From positions 2,673,501 through 2,737,500 of the forward strand of contig NZ_CP060139.1 of NCBI RefSeq assembly GCF_014524565.1: a stretch of 64,000 nt of DNA, written 5' to 3'. How positions within the stretch are numbered: position 1 is the stretch's first letter; each line of letters starts with the position of its first letter. Origin of the DNA: Croceimicrobium hydrocarbonivorans (GTDB taxonomy: Bacteria; Bacteroidota; Bacteroidia; Flavobacteriales; Schleiferiaceae). A program made the position numbers and the translations under genes. Shown one piece after another: positions 51,854-60,631 of the stretch. The notes under the pieces were generated by a model. That model searched no databases. It worked only from the letters and a program-made list of their open reading frames with translations, and was not told the DNA's origin.

Positions 51854-52588
51854 ATGGCTATAGAATCCTTCATCAAAAGGAAGGACGCTGCCGGAGAACC
51901 TTATTCTGTGGCGGACAAAGCTTTTATTTCTGCTTATGAAGGAGCTGGCGGGTTAGCTTCAAAGGGTGCGACCGGGCAGGGTTTATTGCATGAATTCTAC
52001 ACTCCCGAATGGCTTTGTAAAAAGATGTGGGAACTGGCTCATTTTCACGGCTATGATGGTGGCTCCATTCTGGAACCTTCCTGCGGCACCGGTAGGTTTT
52101 TAAAAGATGCCCCTGCAAAGACCAGTATTACCGCCTTTGAGATCAACCCGGTTTCCGCTCGTATTACGGAGGTTCTTTACCCCAAGGCTACGGTCTACAA
52201 TCAATACTTTGAAACAGCCTTTTTAAAGGCACCACGTTTCACCTCTGCCTTGCCAAACGGAAAAACCTGGTTGGAGCATTCGCCTTTTTCCCTGGTCATC
52301 TCGAATCCTCCTTATGGCAAGCATGTCAACCAATACTCGGCATTCTTCAAGAAGGAAAAATTCAAGCAGCTGGAGACCTTTTTCATGTTTAAATCCTTGC
52401 AGTTGCTCAAATCTGGTGGCCTCTTGGTATTTGTCACTTCCAGCAACATCATCCGCAGCGGCATTTCTTACCAAAGTGAGAAAGACAGGATAAGCGAGCT
52501 GGCCGATCTGATTGATGCCTATCGCTTGCCCCCGGTATTCAAGCATTCTTCGGTACCTACTGACATTATAATCCTTAGACGAAAATGA
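51854..52588 (+). CDS. N6-adenine DNA methyltransferase
   Basis: A protein of about 244 residues from the ATG at 51854; a TTG at 51833 overlaps the previous stop and is also possible. SAM-binding motif I is SILEPSCGTGRFLKDA and catalytic motif IV is VISNPPYGKHVNQY, the DPPY/NPPY class of N6-adenine methylases. No target-recognition domain is obvious at this size. Next to the RadC and helicase genes, it may protect element DNA from restriction. Confidence 0.88.
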   Translation: MAIESFIKRKDAAGEPYSVADKAFISAYEGAGGLASKGATGQGLLHEFYTPEWLCKKMWELAHFHGYDGGSILEPSCGTGRFLKDAPAKTSITAFEINPVSARITEVLYPKATVYNQYFETAFLKAPRFTSALPNGKTWLEHSPFSLVISNPPYGKHVNQYSAFFKKEKFKQLETFFMFKSLQLLKSGGLLVFVTSSNIIRSGISYQSEKDRISELADLIDAYRLPPVFKHSSVPTDIIILRRK

Positions 52589-53334
52589 AACGATACGATA
52601 TACCCTCACATGCCGGTACCATTGTTCTGGATGGGGTTGATCTGAATGAACTGGAATTACAAATCAGCGACATCGAACGCGACTTTAAAGTCCGGGAAAT
52701 TGACATCACCTTCAAAGAAGAAAAGCTTTACGACAACCAGGTTCGACATTCTTCAGATGCTTATAAGTTTATCAAGGAGGTCATCTTCGATGGCATGGAG
52801 ATCCAGGAGCATTTTGTGGTGCTCTACATGAATCAAGCTAATAGGATCACAGGCTATTACAAGCACTCGAAGGGCACCATCAACTCTACCCAAGTGGATA
52901 TCGAAATCATTACGGCCGTGGCCATCAAAACTCTGTCCAAGGCTATGATCATTTCGCACAATCATCCCAGCGGGAATACCCGTCCCAGTGAAGCGGATCG
53001 CAGAATGACCAAACGTCTTAAAGAAGCGGCTTCTATGTTTGACATCAGTGTTCTGGATCACATCATCTGTACCGCGGACAACTATTACTCTTTCGCGGAC
53101 AATAGCGAAGGCTCGCTCTCCGGTCCATCGGAAGAGTCTGTGGTTACGGCCATGCGTGAGCGTATTCTCCAAGGCTTGCGCCAGGTGACTGAGGCTAATT
53201 CTCCCAACATTCATCGTATGATTCAAACCAAGGAAGGCTACCGAAAGCTGGAAGAGCGCATCCTGGAAAAGGTGCTGCGTGATAACCGGATTCCAGAAGC
53301 AGTGATCCCTCAAATTGAAATGGAATGGAACTGA
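52585..53334 (+). CDS. RadC-like JAB/MPN domain protein
   Basis: A 249-residue protein. Residues about 55-175 match the RadC/JAB fold with the JAMM motif HNHPSGNTRPSEAD (near residue 130) and the preceding conserved Glu region VVLYMNQANRITGYY. Ahead of it are about 50 residues and after it a helical tail of 80 residues. RadC-like proteins are common in mobile elements and their enzymatic role is not settled. It overlaps the methylase stop (ATGA) and the next start. Confidence 0.85.
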   Translation: MKRYDIPSHAGTIVLDGVDLNELELQISDIERDFKVREIDITFKEEKLYDNQVRHSSDAYKFIKEVIFDGMEIQEHFVVLYMNQANRITGYYKHSKGTINSTQVDIEIITAVAIKTLSKAMIISHNHPSGNTRPSEADRRMTKRLKEAASMFDISVLDHIICTADNYYSFADNSEGSLSGPSEESVVTAMRERILQGLRQVTEANSPNIHRMIQTKEGYRKLEERILEKVLRDNRIPEAVIPQIEMEWN

Positions 53335-53765
53335 TCTTTCCTCAACGGTCTAGGGCAAGAATCGCAGCTCTGCATCACCTGCGCGCGGAATTCAATGAAG
53401 ATTTAAAGACCGCCACTGCTGCCAGAAGAAAGGAACTGGAGCAGCAAATAGCTCTGGTTAGAAATGGTGTGTTCCCTGAAGAATTTGACGCAGGTGAGAT
53501 GGTGAAGCTGGTGGAAAAGAAGCAAAGCTTTTCCAATGAGCCGCTTAGCACAACCGAGCTGATGACCTTCAATACCTACTTCGACATCAATCCAGGTAAG
53601 ATTTGTGGCCAGGAAGTGATTGCCAGTTCGCGGGATTTTCCGGTAAGCATTGCCGGAAACCGGGAGGATGTGGAAAAAGCAATTGACCGAACCCTGGAAA
53701 CAAAGAACAGCATGGAGCTGGAGGCGCAAGCCTTAGAGCTGGAACTCAACCTTTTTGAATTATGA
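53325..53765 (+). CDS. Small helical protein with an acidic Leu/Glu tail shared with the helicase
   Basis: A 146-residue protein, mostly helical. Its final 17 residues are MELEAQALELELNLFEL, closely similar to the last residues of the 1299-aa helicase encoded next (LELEALALELELELLAI). The shared C-terminal tail at two different proteins suggests a sorting or docking peptide. Nothing else is recognised. It overlaps both neighbours. Confidence 0.65.
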   Translation: MELIFPQRSRARIAALHHLRAEFNEDLKTATAARRKELEQQIALVRNGVFPEEFDAGEMVKLVEKKQSFSNEPLSTTELMTFNTYFDINPGKICGQEVIASSRDFPVSIAGNREDVEKAIDRTLETKNSMELEAQALELELNLFEL

Positions 53766-56700
53766 GCTACTTAAACGGAATTTCGAGCGCTTCGGGCTTG
53801 GGTAGCCTGAATGGATATACCGCTGCAAGATTGGCAGCGCAGTCTGAGACTTTGAAAAAATTGCTGACTGAAGATCCTAAACTGGACGGTTTAGGACGCA
53901 TCACATCTTCCAAAGTGATGCCCTTTTCGGAGGTAGTGAAACGCTACAACAAAGGCATCTCCAAAAATGAGATCCAAGCCTGGGTATGGTACAAGCGAAG
54001 TGTGGGTGTGCCTATGCACGGATGGGAAGCCTATTTTCTAAAGGAAGGTGAAGCCACTAAGGAAGTGAAAGTGAAATCGGCCACGCTACTTTATGACGAG
54101 CGTATGGCTGAGATCCGCATGGCTTATCCTGGTGAAGTACTGGGTAAGTGGATCCGTGATGAAGAAAGCAAAGCCGGTACCAATTACTATATCGTTCGTT
54201 CGGGCTCCGGGCTTTTTAAAGTCAAATCGGATGACTGTTCCCTTATAAAAGGTGAAGCGACCAGCAATCAAAAGGAGCTTAATCGCCTGGTGGAAGAAGG
54301 AGCTCTGTTTTACCACGGTGGCGAACTTTTGCCTTTGCCGATCTACACCTTTGGTAATATGTACGACCGCGAACTCCAACTGGAAGCGGATAAGGCTTTT
54401 ATTATTGAAACCTGGGGTGAGGCCATTTATCAGAAGCATCTGAAAGAAATCTCGGAGGCCAAACCACAACTAATGACGGTGACCAATCCGGATGAAAAGG
54501 AGCGTCCGATAATAACGGCCATCTCAGATTTCGCATCCAGCAAGGACACCTTCAATATCACCCAGGTTCGCGAGGAGTATATGGATGTGGAATCGGCCAG
54601 TGAGTTTAAGAAGGTCAACGGACGTATTGCCCGAAAGAATGCCAAGGAATCCATCAACCTCCAGTTTGATGGGGAACGCAAGTACACCTTGCAACACGTT
54701 TTTATCAAGTGGCTTTACACCCTCCAGGAAACAGATTTCGTAAAAAGCTCGGCCATTGATATTTCTGACTACTATTTGCTCAATCGTCCGTTGCGGGATG
54801 ACCGGCTTTCAAAAGAGGAAAAGGCGGAGCTGAAAGCCAATGCCCGTGAAGAAGGCGAAAAGCTTTTTTCCAAGTTCCTGCACGAGGTGTTGACTTTCGA
54901 GGATCAGCAGCGACTGGATTATTCTTGGAACCGACTCTACAATGCCCAGGCCGACATTATGCACCACAAGGTACCGGTGGGATTTGAATGTTCCCGGAAA
55001 TTTAAAAGTGGTGTACTACAGATCACCGATATCCAGCGGGAGGGAGTAGCTTTTATGGAGGCCATGGGATCCGGCATCAATGCTTTTGACGTGGGGGTGG
55101 GTAAAACCATGACCGCTATTACCAACCTGGCGCATGCGCTGTACAGTGGTAAATGCTCTCGGCCTCTCATCGTAGTACCCAAACCAACTTACAAGAAATG
55201 GATTGCCGAACTCATTGGCTACACGGATAAAAAGTCCGGTGAATTCGTTCCTGGTGTTTTGTCCTATACCGTTGTCCAGCTCAATGACTGGTACAATCTG
55301 GGAACTCAGGTAGTCAAAGGGTTGAATCTGAGTAAGCCGGTTCCTAAGAAGTCGATTACCATCGTCACCTATGAAGGTTTCAAGCGTCTGGGCTTTGGTC
55401 AGGATGTTTCGGAATCACTCTTCACGGAGCTGGTGAATATCCTTGGACAGTCTTCCGAGAAAAGCGAGCGCGATAAGGAAATCAAGTACCAGAAATTCCG
55501 GGAGATGATCGGTGTAGGTCTTAAAAATACCGTGGCCGATGTGGATGCACTGGCCTTTGATTATGTGGTGATCGATGAAGCGCACCGGTGTAAAAACGTC
55601 TTTGCTTCGGTAAAAGCCGATGAGGACAATGGCAAGCGCTACAGTATTCAAAGTGCGGTTTCAGAAACCGGTCAAAAGGCATTTTTGATCCTCAATTACA
55701 TTCAGCGTAAGTATGGCCGAAATACCATGCTGCTTACCGCTACGCCTTTTACCAATTCGCCTTTGGAGATCTATTCCATGCTCTCCCTGGTAGGTTACGA
55801 AAGCCTTGTAAGCAGTGGGATTTACAACATCGATACCTTCTTCGACCTTTTTGTTCTTCCTACCATTGAGTGGACGGCCAACTACAAGGAAGAGATTGTG
55901 GAGAAGGAGGTGATTAAGAGCTTCACCAACCGCAGGGTGTTGCAGAAGCTCATCTACAACCACATTCTTTACAAAACTGGTGAGGAGGCCGGGGTAAAGC
56001 GTCCAAAGAAGATCAATCTCCCGATGATCTACAACCTTTTGGAGGACAAGCCTGAACAGCGTTTGCCGGTAAAGGATCAGGCGCTCACCTACATCAATAT
56101 GACTCCATTCCAGCGCGAGAATCAAAATAAGATTGTTTCGCTGGCCAAGAAGTCCACGGAAGGAAAGTTGGATATGGGCAATCTCTTCAGGGCCCTGGCC
56201 TATAGCCTGGATAACGCACTTTCTCCTTATTTACTGGGTGGCCAGCCGGAGGACTACCGGGAGTTTGTAAAGAACTCACCAAAAATCGCCTACGTGATGG
56301 AGTGTATTGCTTCGGTGAAGGACTACCACAAAAAACGGGGTGAGGAAGTTTCGGGCCAGGTGATCTACATGAACCGGGGAAAGCAGTTCTTCCCGATGAT
56401 CAAGGAGTACCTGGAAGAGGAGCTGGGATTTAAGCGAGGTGTAACTTATTCGAAGGTCAAAGTAGATGAAGTGGAAATCATCTCTTCTGATATCAATGAT
56501 ACCCGAAAGGAGAATGTCAAGGAAGCCTTTTTGGAAGGGGTGGTAAAGGTCATCATAGGTACGGCTACCATACGGGAGGGTATTGACCTCCAAAAACGCG
56601 GGACTGTAATCTACAACTGCTACCCCGAATGGAACCCCACCGATATCCGGCAACTCGAAGGCCGCATCTGGCGACAAGGCAACCAATTTGAATATGTACG

Positions 56701-57661
56701 GGTGGTGATGCCGCTCATCCAGGATTCCATGGACGTTTTTGTATTCCAAAAACTGGAAGAGAAAACCGCCCGGATCAATGACATCTGGTTCCGGGGTGAT
56801 CGTGGCAATGTGCTTGACCTGGAAAGCCTGGATCCACAGGAAGTGAAACTGGCACTGATCACTGACATCGACCGGTTGGTGCGCATGTTCTTTGACCAGG
56901 AAAAAGAAGAGCTACAGCGCCAATGGAAACGCATTCGCCATTCCATCTCCCTGATTGAGGAGATCAAGCGGGATATCCAGTATTACCGCTCTTACCGGGA
57001 AAAATCCATTGAGGCCTTGCGGGCTTTCCTGGCTTCTCTCAAAAACAGCCATTGGCTAAGCGAAGACCAGGAGGAGAAAGGCGAAGCATCTAAAGTTCGG
57101 AAAAAGGCTGTTCAGCTCCATGATGATCTGGAAGAGTTGCTTTCTGCCACCGAGATGGGGGATAAGGAGATTATCGCCATGGGGCGAAAGATCGATGCTA
57201 GTTACTCTATGCTAGGGGTGTATTTCTCCAACAAATGGTACCTGGAGTATTTGAAGGAATACGTTTCCAAGGTGCGAAAGACTGAGAAAACCGTGCTCAA
57301 AAGCAAAGGCTTTAGCATCGATTCTGACCTCGATATGGTATTGGCCACTTACACCAAGGAACAAGATGCCTTGACCACTCAAGCCGACCGGTATAAAGGG
57401 GGTAAAGAGAGTCCACGTTGGTCAGAGCTTAGAAGTGAGATCCAAGAGAAGAAATCTGCGCTCCAGGTGGAGGGCAAAACGGCCAGGGAACGCGCTGCGG
57501 AGTTTGCCCGTCTCAATTACCTATTGGACTACAAGGTGGAATTACCATCCCGGACTGAGCCAGAGGAAGAAGCTGAATTTGAAATCATCGATGAAGAAGA
57601 CAGTACCCTGGAACTGGAAGCCCTTGCCCTTGAATTAGAACTTGAACTTTTAGCAATTTAA
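53762..57661 (+). CDS. SNF2-like DEAH helicase/translocase, 1299 residues
   Basis: A superfamily 2 helicase: Walker A FDVGVGKTMTAI (near residue 445), DEAH box YVVIDEAHRCKNV (near 604), motif III LLTATPFTNSPLEI and C-terminal EGRIWRQGNQFEYVR with the arginine finger. About 430 residues precede the helicase core and a coiled-coil region follows. It starts with SYLNGISSASGLGSLNG, a low-complexity Gly/Ser/Leu leader, and ends with the LELEALALELELELLAI tail. With the methylase upstream it resembles DarB-type phage anti-restriction modules in layout. A replication role is the alternative. Confidence 0.9.
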   Translation: MSYLNGISSASGLGSLNGYTAARLAAQSETLKKLLTEDPKLDGLGRITSSKVMPFSEVVKRYNKGISKNEIQAWVWYKRSVGVPMHGWEAYFLKEGEATKEVKVKSATLLYDERMAEIRMAYPGEVLGKWIRDEESKAGTNYYIVRSGSGLFKVKSDDCSLIKGEATSNQKELNRLVEEGALFYHGGELLPLPIYTFGNMYDRELQLEADKAFIIETWGEAIYQKHLKEISEAKPQLMTVTNPDEKERPIITAISDFASSKDTFNITQVREEYMDVESASEFKKVNGRIARKNAKESINLQFDGERKYTLQHVFIKWLYTLQETDFVKSSAIDISDYYLLNRPLRDDRLSKEEKAELKANAREEGEKLFSKFLHEVLTFEDQQRLDYSWNRLYNAQADIMHHKVPVGFECSRKFKSGVLQITDIQREGVAFMEAMGSGINAFDVGVGKTMTAITNLAHALYSGKCSRPLIVVPKPTYKKWIAELIGYTDKKSGEFVPGVLSYTVVQLNDWYNLGTQVVKGLNLSKPVPKKSITIVTYEGFKRLGFGQDVSESLFTELVNILGQSSEKSERDKEIKYQKFREMIGVGLKNTVADVDALAFDYVVIDEAHRCKNVFASVKADEDNGKRYSIQSAVSETGQKAFLILNYIQRKYGRNTMLLTATPFTNSPLEIYSMLSLVGYESLVSSGIYNIDTFFDLFVLPTIEWTANYKEEIVEKEVIKSFTNRRVLQKLIYNHILYKTGEEAGVKRPKKINLPMIYNLLEDKPEQRLPVKDQALTYINMTPFQRENQNKIVSLAKKSTEGKLDMGNLFRALAYSLDNALSPYLLGGQPEDYREFVKNSPKIAYVMECIASVKDYHKKRGEEVSGQVIYMNRGKQFFPMIKEYLEEELGFKRGVTYSKVKVDEVEIISSDINDTRKENVKEAFLEGVVKVIIGTATIREGIDLQKRGTVIYNCYPEWNPTDIRQLEGRIWRQGNQFEYVRVVMPLIQDSMDVFVFQKLEEKTARINDIWFRGDRGNVLDLESLDPQEVKLALITDIDRLVRMFFDQEKEELQRQWKRIRHSISLIEEIKRDIQYYRSYREKSIEALRAFLASLKNSHWLSEDQEEKGEASKVRKKAVQLHDDLEELLSATEMGDKEIIAMGRKIDASYSMLGVYFSNKWYLEYLKEYVSKVRKTEKTVLKSKGFSIDSDLDMVLATYTKEQDALTTQADRYKGGKESPRWSELRSEIQEKKSALQVEGKTARERAAEFARLNYLLDYKVELPSRTEPEEEAEFEIIDEEDSTLELEALALELELELLAI

Positions 57662-57664
57662 GCC

Positions 57665-59104
57665 ATGATTACCGTACAGAATTACCTGAATACCGCTTGC
57701 AACCTCGACTTTTCATCTTTCCCCGAAGCTTTGAAAAAGGGTGACGATCTTACCCGCAAAGCCTTAGCTCAAAACGGGTACCACAGCAATGAAACCATCA
57801 AGCGTGTGGTGGATACCTATATCGAAAAGCTCAATGCCTATGTGAAGGCGAGTGGGCCAAAGCAAACGCAAAAGCAATTAACCAAGCCAGCAAAGCCTAG
57901 CCCGACAAAGACAAAGAAGAAATCACCTGCTAAAGCTCAGGCAAAACCCAGGGCTGTAAAAAAGGCTGTTGCCAAGACCGAAGCCAAGCCGGTGGAAATG
58001 CTACCGGAAGAGATTCGCTTTATCCGCAGGTATGTGGCCATGCATGGTAAGGTAAAATCCAAATTGTCGGTCATGCGTCTTCTTTCTTCTCTACAGAAGG
58101 CCATGCTGGAGAAGCGCATCCGGAAAACTTCTTCTTACGCCAAAGAGATGCTGCAAATCCAAGATCAACTCATCAGTTGCGCGGAACGTATGGGTGACGA
58201 AGCAGAAATCAGCATTTCCTCCAAGCATTTAGAGCACTACAAGGAAATTGCTTCATCACAACGGATCCGGGAGTCGATAGCCTTGCTCAAGCGCTTTGTG
58301 GCCATTCATGGCCGGGAAGGCATGGAAGAACGGGCCGAGCGCCTGATGAAAGCCATGGAGCGCATGGTAAAGAAGGGAAAGATCCGTAAAGACGATCCTT
58401 ATGCGGCTAAGCTCAGTGAGGCTTATAAGTCGTTGAAGATCTTCCTGCGGGATAAAAAAGCCGCACCTGAAATTACGGAAAGCGAGCTCAACGGAATCTA
58501 TGGACTTTTGGGGATGCCCGGAACTAAAATCAAACCGGGTAAACCAAAAGGACTTGCCGGAGTTGTTTCCAGCCAGGATCTCATGAACATGGATTTTGAA
58601 ACCATCGGCCTCCGTGGGAAATTCCAGGAACTGATCGGTGACCCTTCGGTAGGCTTTACGGCCATGGTATTCGGTCAACCCAAGAGTGGTAAATCTACCC
58701 TCATGCTGGACTTTGCGCATCACCTGGCCAGCCATCACGGTGAAGTCTTGTATGTGGCCTTTGAAGAGGGCTACGGCTATACCTTAAAGGAGAAGATTAC
58801 CCGAATTGGCGCCATTCATCCTCGACTAAACTTTTCCGAGGAATTGCCAGGCAAACTAGGAGCCTACGATTTTGTGTTCATTGACAGCGTGAGCCGGGCT
58901 GGAATGGAACTCGATGACATGATCGAACTAAAAAACAAGTATCCACGCACCAGTTTCATTTTCATCTTCCATGCCACCAAGGACGGTAAGTTCAAAGGCG
59001 GAAATGAACTGGCCCATGAGGTGGACGTGATTATTGAGGTGGAAAATGGTATGGCCAAAGGGAAAGGGCGGTTTGGTCAAGGGGAGATGGAGGTGAGGTT
59101 TTAA
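57665..59104 (+). CDS. RadA/RecA-like ATPase with duplicated helical repeat
   Basis: A 479-residue protein. Residues about 65-110 are Lys/Ala/Pro-rich. Residues 115-172 and 202-262 are two copies of a helical unit (RYVAMHGK.../RFVAIHGR...). The C-terminal part is a RecA-like ATPase: Walker A VFGQPKSGKSTLM (near residue 340), Walker B YDFVFIDSVSRAGM and the RadA-like ending ELAHEVDVIIEVENGMA then KGKGRFG. Such ATPases act in recombination, replication or possibly packaging. It is the last gene of the operon and lies 4 bases from the helicase. Confidence 0.8.
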   Translation: MITVQNYLNTACNLDFSSFPEALKKGDDLTRKALAQNGYHSNETIKRVVDTYIEKLNAYVKASGPKQTQKQLTKPAKPSPTKTKKKSPAKAQAKPRAVKKAVAKTEAKPVEMLPEEIRFIRRYVAMHGKVKSKLSVMRLLSSLQKAMLEKRIRKTSSYAKEMLQIQDQLISCAERMGDEAEISISSKHLEHYKEIASSQRIRESIALLKRFVAIHGREGMEERAERLMKAMERMVKKGKIRKDDPYAAKLSEAYKSLKIFLRDKKAAPEITESELNGIYGLLGMPGTKIKPGKPKGLAGVVSSQDLMNMDFETIGLRGKFQELIGDPSVGFTAMVFGQPKSGKSTLMLDFAHHLASHHGEVLYVAFEEGYGYTLKEKITRIGAIHPRLNFSEELPGKLGAYDFVFIDSVSRAGMELDDMIELKNKYPRTSFIFIFHATKDGKFKGGNELAHEVDVIIEVENGMAKGKGRFGQGEMEVRF

Positions 59105-59285
59105 GCTAGGTTTTTCCAGAACCTGCCCATTCGAAGAGGCAAGCTTAAATATTGGTTTCTGACAAAGTTGGAGGCTCCCTCAATAATGAAGGCCACTTTC
59201 ATTCAATATCATCTTTGGTGATCAAACTATGTCCCACACTTCATTACGACACTAGTAAGTCATCCTTCTTTCGCCCTAGCTTGAA

Positions 59286-59607
59286 CTACGTTGATCTTGG
59301 AGCATACATAATAATCAGTACACCAAGCAATGCAACAGTGCCACCGATAAGGTCATACTTATCCGGCACAACTCCATCCACCTTCCAGCCCCAGATAATA
59401 GCCATCACAATGAAAATGCCGCCATAGGCTGCATACACCCGGCCAAAATTTGCCGGTTGAAAGGTGGCCACCACTCCATAGACCACCCAAAACGCCAATC
59501 CACCAGGGCCTACCTTCCCTTAAGCTGAGCCAAACCATATAACCGCCTCCGATTTCGAATAAGCCGGCTAATACAAACAGAACCATTGATTTAAGGATAG
59601 TAATCAT
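59286..59607 (-). pseudogene. ynfA: YnfA/UPF0060 family membrane protein, frameshifted
   Basis: Two overlapping reverse frames carry the two halves of a YnfA protein. The first ([20 protein letters not shown] then [16 protein letters not shown]) stops making sense near 59510. The second ([20 protein letters not shown] then [14 protein letters not shown]) continues in another frame and ends APRST. An intact protein of about 108 residues needs one more short insertion. A deletion or sequencing error explains it. It overlaps the upstream DUF3703 gene by 4 bases. Confidence 0.8.
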
Positions 59608-59969
59608 TTCACACTGTTAATTAATTGTTGAATATCCGGAGGTATTTCCATTGATTTTAGAGGTGGAACCTTGGCTCCTCCTGTATTACCTACAGGAATT
59701 TTCCCAACAAAAGACTTTACCCCACCTACCAGTAACCGTGGTATTTGACCGATCACCTCTTTGGCACTTTTAATTCTGATACCAAAGAGAAGCATCTTCC
59801 AATGCAAATAGCTGTGTTCCCAGGGGCAAGACTGGCCGATTATATGTGCCCTTTCAAGATGTCTCCAGGCAATTCTAAATTGATCCTTTTCCAGAGCTGC
59901 CCGATATACTCTAAGCTCCTGCTCGAAGTATGGCTGCAACCTGGAAGGCTTAATAGTGTTGAATTTCAT
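59604..59969 (-). CDS. DUF3703 family protein
   Basis: From the ATG at 59967-59969 this is a 121-residue protein; a TTG 30 bases upstream is also in frame. The sequence [31 protein letters not shown]-type helix and [20 protein letters not shown] match DUF3703, a short family regularly found in heavy-metal resistance clusters. The function is unknown. It is followed by ynfA and preceded by CDF genes. Confidence 0.8.
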   Translation of the reverse strand: MKFNTIKPSRLQPYFEQELRVYRAALEKDQFRIAWRHLERAHIIGQSCPWEHSYLHWKMLLFGIRIKSAKEVIGQIPRLLVGGVKSFVGKIPVGNTGGAKVPPLKSMEIPPDIQQLINSVK

Positions 59970-60001
59970 ATTGTTTGCTTTAGCTACATCATAGAACAAA
60001 C

Positions 60002-60625
60002 CTAAACATCAATCTTTCTTCCGTTCTGAAAAGCTTCCCAACCCTCTTTAAGAGCATAGGGCACGATCAGAAATGCTGCAACAGGATCGGCCCACCACCA
60101 ATCCAGATAACGAACAGCAAGCAGACCCCCTAAGACTGCAATGGTCTGATAAAGGCATACAAAGGTATCCTTGGAATCTGCAATTAGCTCCTTGCTGTCC
60201 AGCTTTTTGCCATAGCGGTATTTGTACCAAATCAGGATCGGATTTACCACGAGAGAAATCACGAGTATTACAATTCCGGCTGTACTCCAGGAAGGAGGGT
60301 TTTGAGCTATCAGCTTTGAAATAGAATCATAGGTAATAAAGGCGCTTACCAGTAAAAATGAAATGGCGATAACATAGAGAGTGGCTCTTTCCCTTTTTCG
60401 AACGCGCTTTTCACTGATGCCTTTCACTTCACCATTAAGCCGCCACCACAAGGTACTTGCCGACACTACTTCAATTATGCTATCGAGGCCCCAACCGATC
60501 AAAGCTGCACTGCCGGAAGAGAAACCTGCAATGAGAGATACAACTACTTCAATGGTGTCGTAAATGACATTGTAAACCTGTACTTTACGGGCCTTTCTAA
60601 GATATTTTCCTCTTTCCTTTTCCAT
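60002..60625 (-). CDS. Cation diffusion facilitator family transporter
   Basis: A 207-residue inner-membrane protein with five or six membrane helices and the CDF pattern: GWGLDSIIEVVSASTLWWRL in helix II and ELIADSKDTFVCLYQ in helix V, the metal site residues being Asp in each. CDF proteins export Zn, Co, Cd or Fe by proton antiport. It lacks the long cytoplasmic C-terminal domain, so it is a short form. It is the third gene in the reverse cluster. Confidence 0.85.
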   Translation of the reverse strand: MEKERGKYLRKARKVQVYNVIYDTIEVVVSLIAGFSSGSAALIGWGLDSIIEVVSASTLWWRLNGEVKGISEKRVRKRERATLYVIAISFLLVSAFITYDSISKLIAQNPPSWSTAGIVILVISLVVNPILIWYKYRYGKKLDSKELIADSKDTFVCLYQTIAVLGGLLAVRYLDWWWADPVAAFLIVPYALKEGWEAFQNGRKIDV

Positions 60626-60631
60626 AAGAAG

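Noticed and set aside
42050-59104. A conventional tailed prophage
   Set aside because: No terminase, portal, HK97 capsid, tail tube, sheath or tape-measure gene could be recognised; the longest genes are a helicase, a papain-fold protein and an ATPase.
59152-59427. Forward frame of 91 codons between the element and ynfA
   Set aside because: It is the antisense of ynfA for most of its length and shows no family pattern.
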